Positions 52,563 to 61,345 of a DNA stretch of 64,000 nt are shown in pieces. This stretch comes from Aestuariibaculum marinum (GTDB taxonomy: Bacteria > Bacteroidota > Bacteroidia > Flavobacteriales > Flavobacteriaceae), in assembly GCF_014596975.1 (NCBI RefSeq), contig NZ_JACVXD010000009.1, positions 1 through 64,000 of the forward strand, written 5' to 3'. The notes beneath the pieces were generated by a model. The model was not told the DNA's origin. It did no database searches and saw only the letters and a list, made by a program, of their open reading frames with translations. Position 1 is the first letter of the stretch, and every line of letters begins with the position of its first letter. Position numbers and translations under genes: made by a program.

Positions 52563-55500
52563 TGGAATTAGAACAATTAGACGCGCTTTTAAAAGCCTAC
52601 GAATTAGAATTGGTTATCGGACTGGAAACTCACGTACGATTAAACACTAAAACCAAACTGTTTTGTTCTTGCCCTAATCAGGAAATTGAAACACCTAACC
52701 AAAATATATGTTCAGTTTGTACTGGGCAAATGGGGGTTTTACCCGCCGTAAATAAAGAAGCTGTTAAAAAGGCTATTTATTTTGGTAAAGCTGTAAAATC
52801 GACCTTTTCCAACGAGGTGATTTCATGGGATAGAAAACATTACGAATACCCGGACAACCCGAAAAACATACAAATTACGCAGTTTCACAACCCCATTATT
52901 CCAGATGGGCAAGTGTCTTGTTTTCGTAACGACGGATCACAATTCACCGTAAACTTAACACAAGTTCATATAGAAGAAGACGCTGCGAAATTGATGCACG
53001 AAAAAACGGTTTCTTTGGTAGATTTCAACAAAGCTGGTGTACCACTAATTGAAATTGTTACAGAGCCTTGTATTCGTCATATTGAAGATGCTTCAACCTA
53101 CGCGCAGTACATTCAACGTATTGTTCAGAATTTAAAAATATCTGAAGCCAATCTGGAAAAAGGAGAATTTAAGTCGGATGTTTCAGTATCACTTCGTAAA
53201 AAACATTCGTATGCATTAAATCCGCGTACCGAAATTAAAAACTTAAACTCGTTTAAGTTTATGGTCGATGCTTTAAAAGAAGAAGTTGAAAAACAACTAA
53301 ACTATTACATCGAACATAAAGAATTCAGACCAGATCAAACTACCGTGCTTTGGGATGCCGATTTAAAGCAAACCAAAACCATGCGTAAAAAGGAATACGA
53401 GGCTGATTACCGTTTTATTTCCGAGCCAGACTTACCTTTTGTATGCATAAAAGATGTGGTAGAATCGATTGATGTTGATGTGAGTTCATTGCCTTTTGCG
53501 GTAGAATCGATTTTAATTAAAGGCGGCGTTTTACCTCAGGACGCTAAGTTTTTCACAGCAGATTCTTTACGTTCTGAAACCTTTGTAGCTATTAACGATG
53601 TTATTCAAGATCCGTCGTTTGTGGCCAAAACATTAACCAACAATATCAAACCTGAAGAATACGGAGACATTCACCGTGTTGAGCATTTAATTGAAATTTT
53701 CCAGCTGTTTAAATCGGAAAAAATCACCTCTGTTTTGGTTCAAAATGCGATTACTGAATATTTAAAAGACAGACACTTTGATTACAACCAATATTTTGAT
53801 GAGAACACCATTTCTGAGGACAAAATTCAGGATGCCATTACTAAAGTCATTTCAGAAAACGAAGCTATAGCTAACGACATTAAAGGAGGAAACCAAGGTA
53901 AAGCTGGTATTTTAGTTGGAAAAGTTATTGCTATTATTGGCAAAGGTGCTTCCGGAAAAGTGATTCGCGAAGGAATTTTAAATGCGCTTCAAGCGGATAA
54001 TACTTTAATTTCGTCAGCAGAAACCACAGTAAAAACAAAGGCTGAAGCTCAAGCATCTTCTAAAAAAGAACAGGAAGAAGTTTTACCTAAAATCCCTATG
54101 GTCATTAAAGAAGAATATCGCACTCATTTAATTACCGATATTAATGATAATAGTATTACCCAGGAAGTCACTTTTGCGGGATGGGTAGCCAGCGTACGTG
54201 ACCACGGCGAATTAATTTTCATCGACCTAAGAGATTCAAGCGCAGAGAAATTTCAGATACGTTTAAGTCGCGAGTCATTCCCTAACCTTGATGAACTAGT
54301 TCGATTAAAACCTGAGTCGGTAATCACGGTTTCAGGAATCATTGTTCAGCGTAAAGAAGATGACTACAATGCCGCGTTACGCACCGGAAAAATAGAACTT
54401 GAAGCTAAAGAACTTGATATTTTAAATCTTTCAAGAACACTGCCGTTTGAAATAAAACGGGCGACAAAAACTAATGAAAACACCCGTTTCCAATATAAAT
54501 ATTTAGATCACAGAAATGACGATGTGCGTCGTACCATCGTGAACCGACATAAAGTAATTAAGCTGCTTCGTGATATTTTAGATGAACAGGATTTCCTTGA
54601 AATAGAAACACCTATTTTAAGTGCCGGAACCGATGAAGGGGCTCGTGAATTTATTGTTCCTTCAAGAAAACAAGCTGGCGCATTTTACACGCTACCACAA
54701 GCACCACAGCAGTTTAAACAAATGTTAATGGTGAGTGGTTATGAAAAATATTTCCAGATTGCACGTTGTTTTAGAGATGAAGACTCGCGTGGTGACAGAC
54801 AACCAGAGTTTACGCAGCTAGATATTGAGATGGCGTATGCCAGCATGCAGCAAATAATAGATTTAAACACCAAAATGTTTAACGAGGTGGTGACTAAAAT
54901 CTATGGCAACAAATGGAAACTTCACCCGTTTGAAGTGTTGACATACAAAGAAGCGATGAACAATTACGGTTGTGACCGACCTGACTTACGTTTTGGATTG
55001 AAACTTAAGGATATTACCGAGATAGTAAAAGACACCACATTCCAAGTGTTTAGTAAACCTATTGAAGAAGGTGGAATTGTAAAATGTATCAAGGTTACCG
55101 CTGAAGAGCAAGGTAAAAAACGCCTATCGAAAGGTCAAATTGAAAAATTAACCGGCATTGCTCAGCAACACGGTTTAGGTGGTTTAGCCTACATCATCGT
55201 CAATGAAGACGATTTACAATCGCCAATTATTAAATTCTTAGGTGAAGATATCGCTGCAGGAATTATTGAAGCCACAAATGCTCAAGTTGGCGATATTGTA
55301 TTCTTCTCGGCTGCCGATTATGCAACAGCTAACAAAGCTCTAGATGCTGTTCGTCAGGAATTAGGAAGCATGCTAAAATTAATCAACCCTAAGGAATTAA
55401 GACCAGCATGGGTAGTTGATTTCCCAATGTTTGAAAAAACCGATGAAGGCCGCTGGACCTTTACCCACAACCCGTTCTCGATGCCTGCAGTTTACGACAT

Positions 55501-55894
55501 CGAAAAACACATGAATGGCAAAGAAGAAGAAATCGGATCGATAATCGCGCAACAATACGATTTAATTCTGAATGGTTATGAAATTGGAGGCGGTTCTGTG
55601 CGTGCACACAAACCAGAAATTCTGGAAGCTACCTATAAAAACATGGGCTACAACAAAGAAGAAATGATGAAGAGTGTTGGCACTATCTACAAGTCGTTCC
55701 ATTACGGAGCTCCGCCACACGGTGGTATTGCCTGGGGTGTAGACCGATTAATGATGATTTTAGAAAAGAAAAACTCTATTCGAGAAGTCATGGCCTTCCC
55801 TAAAACAGGAACCAGCGAAGATTTACTGTTTGGTGCTCCCTCGATGCTTTCAGATAAAAAAGTAGAAGAAATGAATGTAAAAATCATGAAATAA
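52562..55894 (+). CDS. gatB/aspS: GatB-aspartyl-tRNA synthetase fusion (bifunctional amidotransferase GatB / AspRS)
   Basis: 1110 residues with no internal stop. About 1-480 is GatB: VIGLETHVRLNT, FCSCPNQ with the zinc Cys pairs, SVCTGQMGVLPAVN, HYEYPDNPKNIQITQF, the cradle, helical and YqeY-like tail (GKAGILVGKVIAIIGKGAS). A linker of about 40 Lys/Glu/Ala-rich residues follows. About 520-1110 is a complete bacterial AspRS: anticodon-binding domain (GWVASVRDHGELIFIDLRD), motif 1, LPQAPQQFKQMLMVSGYEKYFQIARCFRDED (motif 2), the GAD insertion and motif 3 GIAWGVDRLMMIL. His548 stands where discriminating AspRS have Leu. One chain could both form Asp-tRNA(Asn) and amidate it. No second aspS or asnS is in the window. 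Confidence 0.93.
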   Translation: MELEQLDALLKAYELELVIGLETHVRLNTKTKLFCSCPNQEIETPNQNICSVCTGQMGVLPAVNKEAVKKAIYFGKAVKSTFSNEVISWDRKHYEYPDNPKNIQITQFHNPIIPDGQVSCFRNDGSQFTVNLTQVHIEEDAAKLMHEKTVSLVDFNKAGVPLIEIVTEPCIRHIEDASTYAQYIQRIVQNLKISEANLEKGEFKSDVSVSLRKKHSYALNPRTEIKNLNSFKFMVDALKEEVEKQLNYYIEHKEFRPDQTTVLWDADLKQTKTMRKKEYEADYRFISEPDLPFVCIKDVVESIDVDVSSLPFAVESILIKGGVLPQDAKFFTADSLRSETFVAINDVIQDPSFVAKTLTNNIKPEEYGDIHRVEHLIEIFQLFKSEKITSVLVQNAITEYLKDRHFDYNQYFDENTISEDKIQDAITKVISENEAIANDIKGGNQGKAGILVGKVIAIIGKGASGKVIREGILNALQADNTLISSAETTVKTKAEAQASSKKEQEEVLPKIPMVIKEEYRTHLITDINDNSITQEVTFAGWVASVRDHGELIFIDLRDSSAEKFQIRLSRESFPNLDELVRLKPESVITVSGIIVQRKEDDYNAALRTGKIELEAKELDILNLSRTLPFEIKRATKTNENTRFQYKYLDHRNDDVRRTIVNRHKVIKLLRDILDEQDFLEIETPILSAGTDEGAREFIVPSRKQAGAFYTLPQAPQQFKQMLMVSGYEKYFQIARCFRDEDSRGDRQPEFTQLDIEMAYASMQQIIDLNTKMFNEVVTKIYGNKWKLHPFEVLTYKEAMNNYGCDRPDLRFGLKLKDITEIVKDTTFQVFSKPIEEGGIVKCIKVTAEEQGKKRLSKGQIEKLTGIAQQHGLGGLAYIIVNEDDLQSPIIKFLGEDIAAGIIEATNAQVGDIVFFSAADYATANKALDAVRQELGSMLKLINPKELRPAWVVDFPMFEKTDEGRWTFTHNPFSMPAVYDIEKHMNGKEEEIGSIIAQQYDLILNGYEIGGGSVRAHKPEILEATYKNMGYNKEEMMKSVGTIYKSFHYGAPPHGGIAWGVDRLMMILEKKNSIREVMAFPKTGTSEDLLFGAPSMLSDKKVEEMNVKIMK

Positions 55895-55918
55895 TAATGA
55901 TTTAAACAGTCATAACTT

Positions 55919-55952
55919 AAAAAAGCTTCAGAGGTTTCTGAAGCTTTTTTTT
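55919..55952 (+). terminator. Terminator of the gat-aspS operon
   Basis: AAAAAAGCTTCAGA and TCTGAAGCTTTTTT pair perfectly around GGTT, 25 bases after the aspS stop. Confidence 0.92.
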
Positions 55953-56073
55953 ATTCTTCATTATTAAACAAATTCAAATTTTAACAGTCCTACTTAAGAT
56001 TTAGAAAAACATTAAGAATATTTCAACTTATCTTTAAATCACATTAACAATTAAAACAACTAATATCAATTTT

Positions 56074-56601
56074 ATGAAAAAATCAACTTTATTAACCACA
56101 CTTGCCTTTGCTTTTGTGATGTTATTTTCAGTAAACTCTCAGGCCCAAAAATTTGCAAAATTAGACAAAAGTCCTTTGGACATCGCTTACTTCAGAACGA
56201 ATAGAAATGCTGCCCCAATGGCAAAAGTAATATACAGCAGACCACAACTTAACGGTAGAGCTTTAGCTACTTTAGCGCCTAACGGAAAAGTATGGAGAAC
56301 CGGTGCTAATGAAGCTTCTGAAATAAAATTTTATAACGACTCTAAGTTTGGGGGGAAAGATGTAAAAGCTGGAACTTATGCATTATATACGATTCCTGGA
56401 GAAAAAGAATGGACTATAATTTTAAGCTCAGACACCGATGTTTGGGGCGCTTACAATTACAAAGAAAGCAATGATGTATTGCGCGTAAAAGCTCCAGTAA
56501 CCCAAGGGGAATCTATTGAAGCCTTTTCAATTGCATTCGATAATACCAATATGTTTTTAGCCTGGGGCACCACTAGAGTCGCTGTACCTATTAGTCAGTA
56601 A
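56074..56601 (+). CDS. DUF2911 domain protein
   Basis: 175 residues with a signal peptide (about 1-24, ending SVNSQA). The DUF2911 domain shows PLDIAYFRTNRNAAPMAKVIYSRPQLNGR, VWRTGANEASEIKFY, GGKDVKAGTYALYTIPGEKEWTIILS and LAWGTTRVAVPI. It is a small exported beta-sandwich common in Bacteroidota, without a known reaction. Single-gene unit between two strong terminators. A weak -7-like TATCTTTA lies at 56029-56036. Confidence 0.9.
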   Translation: MKKSTLLTTLAFAFVMLFSVNSQAQKFAKLDKSPLDIAYFRTNRNAAPMAKVIYSRPQLNGRALATLAPNGKVWRTGANEASEIKFYNDSKFGGKDVKAGTYALYTIPGEKEWTIILSSDTDVWGAYNYKESNDVLRVKAPVTQGESIEAFSIAFDNTNMFLAWGTTRVAVPISQ

Positions 56602-56620
56602 TTTTAAATTTATTTGCATA

Positions 56621-56653
56621 AAAAAACGCCCTGAATTATCAGGGCGTTTTTTT
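56621..56653. terminator. Bidirectional terminator between DUF2911 and DUF202 genes
   Basis: AAAAAACGCCCTGA and TCAGGGCGTTTTTT pair perfectly around ATTA. Confidence 0.92.
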
Positions 56654-56990
56654 ATACACTCTTGTCATCCAAATATTCTGAGAGGTAAAACAATCGTTTT
56701 AAACTGCGTTTAAGAACATAAAACCTGTAAACACCAATTATTAAAAACACAACAGAAAATACCAGTGCCGCAAAAGCTAAATATTTAAAATTAGGATAAT
56801 CTTTAATTTGAAATAAAGCAAAACTCCCAATTAACATATACAACGACGACCTAATATACGATAACAACGTACGTTCATTTGCAAGGCGTGTACGTTCTAT
56901 AGCCAACTGATCGCGTAAAATAATACGCTCATCGGGTTTAAATTCGCGACTACTGGGAATTATTTTTTTCCTTTTCATCAAGGCTTTCAT
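56652..56990 (-). CDS. DUF202 family membrane protein
   Basis: 112 residues. The family signature RDQLAIERTRLANERTLLSYIRSSL lies at about 28-52, followed by two membrane helices (about 50-62 and 70-90). A second Met at residue 5 is an equally possible start. DUF202 proteins are small inner-membrane proteins; relatives include the VTC-like polyphosphate proteins of eukaryotes, but the bacterial role is unknown. The last bases overlap the shared terminator. It follows queE on the same strand by 35 bases. Confidence 0.85.
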   Translation of the reverse strand: MKALMKRKKIIPSSREFKPDERIILRDQLAIERTRLANERTLLSYIRSSLYMLIGSFALFQIKDYPNFKYLAFAALVFSVVFLIIGVYRFYVLKRSLKRLFYLSEYLDDKSV

Positions 56991-57025
56991 TTTAAATGTT
57001 TACCTTAAAAATACAGTATTTTTAT

Positions 57026-57655
57026 TTAAGGAATATTTAAATACTTATGGGTTTGTAAGGACACTTTCCATTTCGGGTGCTTCATCACATAATCTACAAT
57101 TTCAGGAATCACCTTATCTCGTTTACTCCATTCTGGCTGCATATACAAAATGCAATCATCATTCACTTTAGCCGCTTGCTCTTCTGCAAAACGAAAATCA
57201 TCCTTGTTATAAATGATAACCTTTAGCTCATTTGCTTTAGCATAAACTTCTTCGGTAGGTAATTTCATTTTTTTTGGCGACAAGCAAATCCAGTCCCAGA
57301 TACCGGTTAATTTATAAGCGCCTGAGGTTTCAATATGCACCTGCATCCCTTCAGCTTTTAACTGGGTGGTTAAAGCGGTCATATCCCAGGTTAAAGGCTC
57401 TCCACCGGTAATTACAATGGTATCACTATATTTTTTAGCGTTCTCTACAATTTTAGTCGTCTCGGTTGGCGGATGTAAATCGGCATTCCAGCTTTCTTTC
57501 ACATCACACCAGTGGCACCCCACATCGCACCCCCCAACACGTATAAAATACGCGGCAGTACCTTTGTGGTATCCTTCACCTTGTATGGTGTAAAACTCCT
57601 CCATTAAAGGCAGCATTTCGCCTTTATCTACTAATGTTTGTAATTCGCTTTTCAT
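57026..57655 (-). CDS. queE: 7-carboxy-7-deazaguanine synthase
   Basis: 209 residues. The radical-SAM cluster site is RVGGCDVGCHWCDV, three Cys in CxxxCxxC form, preceded by EEFYTIQGEGYHKGTAAYF for the substrate pocket and followed by TGGEPL for SAM binding. It makes the 7-deazaguanine ring of queuosine from carboxy-tetrahydropterin. The annotated ATG at 57655 coincides with the predicted transcription start, so the mRNA may be leaderless; Met14 (57616) would be the next choice. Other que genes are not in the window. Confidence 0.93.
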   Translation of the reverse strand: MKSELQTLVDKGEMLPLMEEFYTIQGEGYHKGTAAYFIRVGGCDVGCHWCDVKESWNADLHPPTETTKIVENAKKYSDTIVITGGEPLTWDMTALTTQLKAEGMQVHIETSGAYKLTGIWDWICLSPKKMKLPTEEVYAKANELKVIIYNKDDFRFAEEQAAKVNDDCILYMQPEWSKRDKVIPEIVDYVMKHPKWKVSLQTHKYLNIP

Positions 57656-57660
57656 GGGTG

Positions 57661-57668
57661 CAAAGATA
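57661..57668 (-). promoter_or_regulatory. -7 element of queE
   Basis: On the minus strand TATCTTTG matches TAnnTTTG and ends 5 bases before the queE ATG. No TTG at the canonical distance was seen. Confidence 0.5.
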
Positions 57669-57843
57669 CATATTCATTTACTTTATTTAGTTTTTTTAGA
57701 GTTCATTTAACGTCTTTAGATATCTATCAAAATAAAGACATTCAACAACATGCAAAAAGCAGGTTAAAACTAATGGCGATTCGTAAAAAACAGCTATTTT
57801 TTTCTTCATCAATTTTCATGTATTTTTAACCAAAACAAAAGGT

Positions 57844-59376
57844 ATGAGCAAAACAGACGATTTTTTAAAACACATAACAGAAGGGAATACAACTAAAGGC
57901 GATTTTATCCCTGTTGGCGCCGCGATGCTCGACGGTGAAACCATAACAGGTGCTCATGTAAAAATACCTTTAAAAACCTTAAATCGTCATGGATTAATTG
58001 CTGGAGCTACAGGAACCGGAAAAACTAAATCGCTACAGGTTTTAGCCGAAAATTTAAGTGAACGTGGTGTACCGGTTTTGCTTATGGATATTAAAGGAGA
58101 CTTAAGCGGATTAGCCAAGCCAAGCCCTGGGCATGTGAAGATTGATGAACGTATGTCTCAAATTGGTTTACCTTTTGAAGCCAAAGCATTTCCTGTTGAA
58201 CTATTAACCTTATCGGAACAAAATGGTGTTAGACTTCGTGCTACCGTTAGCGAATTTGGCCCGGTATTATTATCTCGTATTTTAGATCTTAATGACACGC
58301 AATCTGGAATTGTAGCAGTGATTTTTCAGTATTGCGACAACAATAAACTGCCTTTATTAGACTTAAAAGATTTCAAAAAAATATTACAATACGCGACCGA
58401 TGAAGGCAAAGAAGAGTTTACCGAAGCTTATGGCCGAATTTCGACTGCGTCTACTGGAGCTATCTTACGTAAAATAGTAGAACTGGAACAACAGGGTGCC
58501 GATTTGTTCTTCGGAGAAACCTCATTCGACGTTCAGGATTTATTACGCATTGATGACAATGGAAATGGCTATATAAATATTATTCGTTTGACTGATATTC
58601 AAGACAGACCTAAACTGTTTTCAACCTTTATGTTGAGTTTATTAGCTGAAATCTATTCAACCTTCCCTGAGCAAGGTGATTCCGGAAGACCAGAACTGGT
58701 TATTTTTATTGACGAGGCACATTTAATATTTGATGAAGCTTCGAAAGCGTTACTCAATCAAATTGAAAGTATCGTTAAACTGATTCGTAGTAAAGGCGTC
58801 GGACTGTATTTCGTTACCCAAAACCCAACCGATGTTCCTGAAGAAGTTTTAAGTCAGTTAGGTTTAAAAATTCAGCATGCCTTACGTGCGTTCACCGCAA
58901 AAGACAGAAAAGCCATTAAACTAACAGCTCAAAATTATCCAGATTCTGAATATTACGATACTGCAGAAGTATTAACTTCTCTTGGTACCGGAGAAGCTTT
59001 AGTTTCAGCTTTAGATGAAAAAGGGCGCCCCACGCCTCTTGCTGCAACGATGATGCGTGCTCCGATGAGCCGGATGGATATTTTAACAGACGACGAATTA
59101 AATGAACTTCTTTCAACTTCTAAACTGGTTAAAAAGTACAACGAAACTATAGACCGTGAAAGTGCCTACGAATTATTGAATGAAAAAATTGCGCAGGCCG
59201 AAGCAGATGAAGCCAAGGAACAAGCTAAAAAAGAACAGGAAGCATTAAAAAAGGCAAAAAGCTCATCATCAACAAGACGCAGAAGCACAGCTATGAATCC
59301 CGTGGTAAAAGTATTAACCAGTGCCACGTTTATTAGAAGTGTTTTTGGTATTTTAACTAAAATCATGAAAAAATAA
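57844..59376 (+). CDS. HerA-like ATPase (DUF853 family)
   Basis: 510 residues. The Walker A box GATGTGKTKS is near 59-68, Walker B LVIFIDEAHLIFDE near 282-295, and the arginine-finger region LGLKIQHALRAFTAKDRKA follows. The C-terminus is Lys/Ala-rich, then SSSTRRRST and a hydrophobic end. HerA/FtsK-superfamily proteins are hexameric DNA pumps; members of the DUF853 group stand alone without NurA and have no defined role. It faces away from queE across a 188-base spacer and is followed by a lipoprotein gene. Confidence 0.9.
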   Translation: MSKTDDFLKHITEGNTTKGDFIPVGAAMLDGETITGAHVKIPLKTLNRHGLIAGATGTGKTKSLQVLAENLSERGVPVLLMDIKGDLSGLAKPSPGHVKIDERMSQIGLPFEAKAFPVELLTLSEQNGVRLRATVSEFGPVLLSRILDLNDTQSGIVAVIFQYCDNNKLPLLDLKDFKKILQYATDEGKEEFTEAYGRISTASTGAILRKIVELEQQGADLFFGETSFDVQDLLRIDDNGNGYINIIRLTDIQDRPKLFSTFMLSLLAEIYSTFPEQGDSGRPELVIFIDEAHLIFDEASKALLNQIESIVKLIRSKGVGLYFVTQNPTDVPEEVLSQLGLKIQHALRAFTAKDRKAIKLTAQNYPDSEYYDTAEVLTSLGTGEALVSALDEKGRPTPLAATMMRAPMSRMDILTDDELNELLSTSKLVKKYNETIDRESAYELLNEKIAQAEADEAKEQAKKEQEALKKAKSSSSTRRRSTAMNPVVKVLTSATFIRSVFGILTKIMKK

Positions 59377-59423
59377 TACGACATTTGTCTCTTAAAACAT
59401 AAAAACAACCTATCTATCATTAC

Positions 59424-59975
59424 ATGAAAAAACTAATATTAAGCATCACCGCTTTATCTTTATTATTTGCAAGTTGTGGCAAAACGCAAGACCCTTTCGA
59501 AGTATCTAAACAACATGTAGGCTTATTAACAGATTCTACCCTTGTTAAGAACTTAAAAACCGTTTTTATAAATGATTCGATAACCGAAATATTTAATGAC
59601 AATGGCTTTATGGGCGTTGGCAAAAGCATTGAGGTTTTCGATAAAGCAGGCAAAAAATTATTAATCTTAAATCCGGAGTACAAATCGGATACGACGGCTG
59701 TTGTAAAGAGTGTTCAAATTATCGATCCGCGTTATAAAACCGATAAAAATATTACTACCAAAAGTACATTTAAAGATATTAACGGTAGCTATAAAATATC
59801 GAGAATCGATAACTTAATTAATTCGGTTGTGGTTTCAGTAAACGAAATCAATGCTAGTTTTACAATTGACAAAAAAGAATTGCCTGCGAACATCAGGTTT
59901 GATATGAATCTGGATATTGAAGCGATGCATATTCCTGATAATGCTAAAATAAAATACTTCTTTATAAACTGGTAA
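59424..59975 (+). CDS. Uncharacterised lipoprotein
   Basis: 183 residues. The signal MKKLILSITALSLLFASC puts Cys18 at the lipid site. The mature part (GKTQDPFEVSKQHVG, then FMGVGKSIEVFDKAGKKLLIL and NIRFDMNLDIEAMHIPDNAKIKYFFINW) is beta-rich. I recognise no family. It lies 47 bases after the HerA-like gene and 5 bases before the YitT gene, and probably shares a transcript with the latter. Confidence 0.75.
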   Translation: MKKLILSITALSLLFASCGKTQDPFEVSKQHVGLLTDSTLVKNLKTVFINDSITEIFNDNGFMGVGKSIEVFDKAGKKLLILNPEYKSDTTAVVKSVQIIDPRYKTDKNITTKSTFKDINGSYKISRIDNLINSVVVSVNEINASFTIDKKELPANIRFDMNLDIEAMHIPDNAKIKYFFINW

Positions 59976-59980
59976 ACCCT

Positions 59981-60955
59981 ATGAATCCGTTTCTATCTAA
60001 ATTACTAGTCGATGTTGCTCGCAAAAAGCTAAAAAGCAAAAGCGATGCGCCTGTGAGTAAACGACAGATTGTACCATTGGTTAGAATATTTCAGGTAGAA
60101 CTGGCTCATGCCATTAAAGAATATATTTTCATTATTATTGGTGTGTTTTCTGCCGGATTCGGATTAAAAGGGTTTTTATTACCTAATCATTTTATCGACG
60201 GAGGCGCCACTGGTATTTCGTTATTACTAAACCATGTGACGTCTCTCGATTTGAGTATCTTCCTTATACTTGTTAACCTTCCGTTTTTAATTTTAGCTTC
60301 AAGAACCATAAGCATTAAATTTGCGATTAAGAGTATTGCAGCTATTGCGTTTTTAGCCTTTGTGGTTCACTTTGTGGACTATCCCATAATTACTGAAGAC
60401 AAACTTTTAATTTCTGTTTTTGGTGGATTTTTCCTTGGTTTAGGTATAGGATTATCTGTACGAGGTGGTAGTGTTATAGACGGCACTGAGGTTCTGGCTA
60501 TCTACTTAAGCCGCAAGTTGTCACTAACTATTGGAGATGTTTTACTTCTTACTAACATTATAATTTTTTCGGTTGGAGCCTATATCCTTTCTATAGAAAC
60601 AGCACTTTACGCAATTTTAACGTATCTTGCGGCCGCAAAAACTGTCGATTTTGTTGTTGATGGCGTTGAAGAATATGTTGGTGTTACCATCATATCAACA
60701 CACCACGAGGAGATACGCCTTATGCTTACCGAAAAGTTACAGCGCGCCTGCACCATTTATGCTGGTAAAGGAGGATTTGGCTCTTCAGGAAAAAGCTACG
60801 ATAAAGACATTATTTATACAGTAGTTACACGTTTAGAACTCGCCAAACTTCAAACTGAAATCGACAAAATAGACCGAAACGCCTTTATTATTATGGGAAT
60901 TGTAAAAGACCTAAAAGGCGGTATGATTAAGAAGAAACCCTTACAGGGACATTAA
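59981..60955 (+). CDS. YitT family membrane protein with DUF2179 domain
   Basis: 324 residues. Six hydrophobic helices span about 45-235 (IIIGVFSAGFGLKGFLLPNHFIDGGATG is the YitT signature, FGGFFLGLGIGLSVRGGSVIDGTE the second), followed by a cytoplasmic DUF2179 domain (about 245-320, VTIISTHHEEIRLMLTEKLQRA and IDRNAFIIMGIVKDLKGG). The family is widespread but its substrate is not established. The next frame, a cupin, starts 18 bases later from TTG. Confidence 0.9.
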   Translation: MNPFLSKLLVDVARKKLKSKSDAPVSKRQIVPLVRIFQVELAHAIKEYIFIIIGVFSAGFGLKGFLLPNHFIDGGATGISLLLNHVTSLDLSIFLILVNLPFLILASRTISIKFAIKSIAAIAFLAFVVHFVDYPIITEDKLLISVFGGFFLGLGIGLSVRGGSVIDGTEVLAIYLSRKLSLTIGDVLLLTNIIIFSVGAYILSIETALYAILTYLAAAKTVDFVVDGVEEYVGVTIISTHHEEIRLMLTEKLQRACTIYAGKGGFGSSGKSYDKDIIYTVVTRLELAKLQTEIDKIDRNAFIIMGIVKDLKGGMIKKKPLQGH

Positions 60956-60973
60956 ATCTAAAACCAAAATATT

Positions 60974-61345
60974 TTGGCCAATAAAAAATACACCGTACAA
61001 AGTAGTCCGTTTGTTGTACCCACAACCGATGGCAAAGTTATAAGAGAGCACTTTGGTGTTGCAACCGATGGTAATAAAAACATTAGCATCGCCCATATGA
61101 AAGCACCTGCGGGATGGAGTGAACCCTTTCAAACACCAGAATTTGACGAATACACCTTTATTATTTCTGGCAGAAAGCAATTTATTATAGAAGACGAAAC
61201 CGTTGTATTAGAAGCCGGACAATCCATAAAGATAGAACGCAACACCCGAGTACAATACTCCAATCCTTTTACCGAAGTCTGCGAATACATTGCCATTTGC
61301 ACGCCAGCATTTTCAATGGATTTAGTACACAGAGAAGACAATTAA
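60974..61345 (+). CDS. Small cupin-domain protein
   Basis: 123 residues from TTG 60974; the next Met in frame (residue 42) would cut the first cupin strands. A single cupin is visible: SEPFQTPEFDEYTFIISGRKQFIIEDETVVLEAGQSIKIERNTRVQYSN. The metal-binding histidines of typical cupins are largely replaced: only Glu/Gln-type residues stand at those positions, so it may be a binding protein rather than an enzyme. Its stop codon TAA is followed directly by the ATG of the hydrolase gene. Confidence 0.75.
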   Translation: MANKKYTVQSSPFVVPTTDGKVIREHFGVATDGNKNISIAHMKAPAGWSEPFQTPEFDEYTFIISGRKQFIIEDETVVLEAGQSIKIERNTRVQYSNPFTEVCEYIAICTPAFSMDLVHREDN

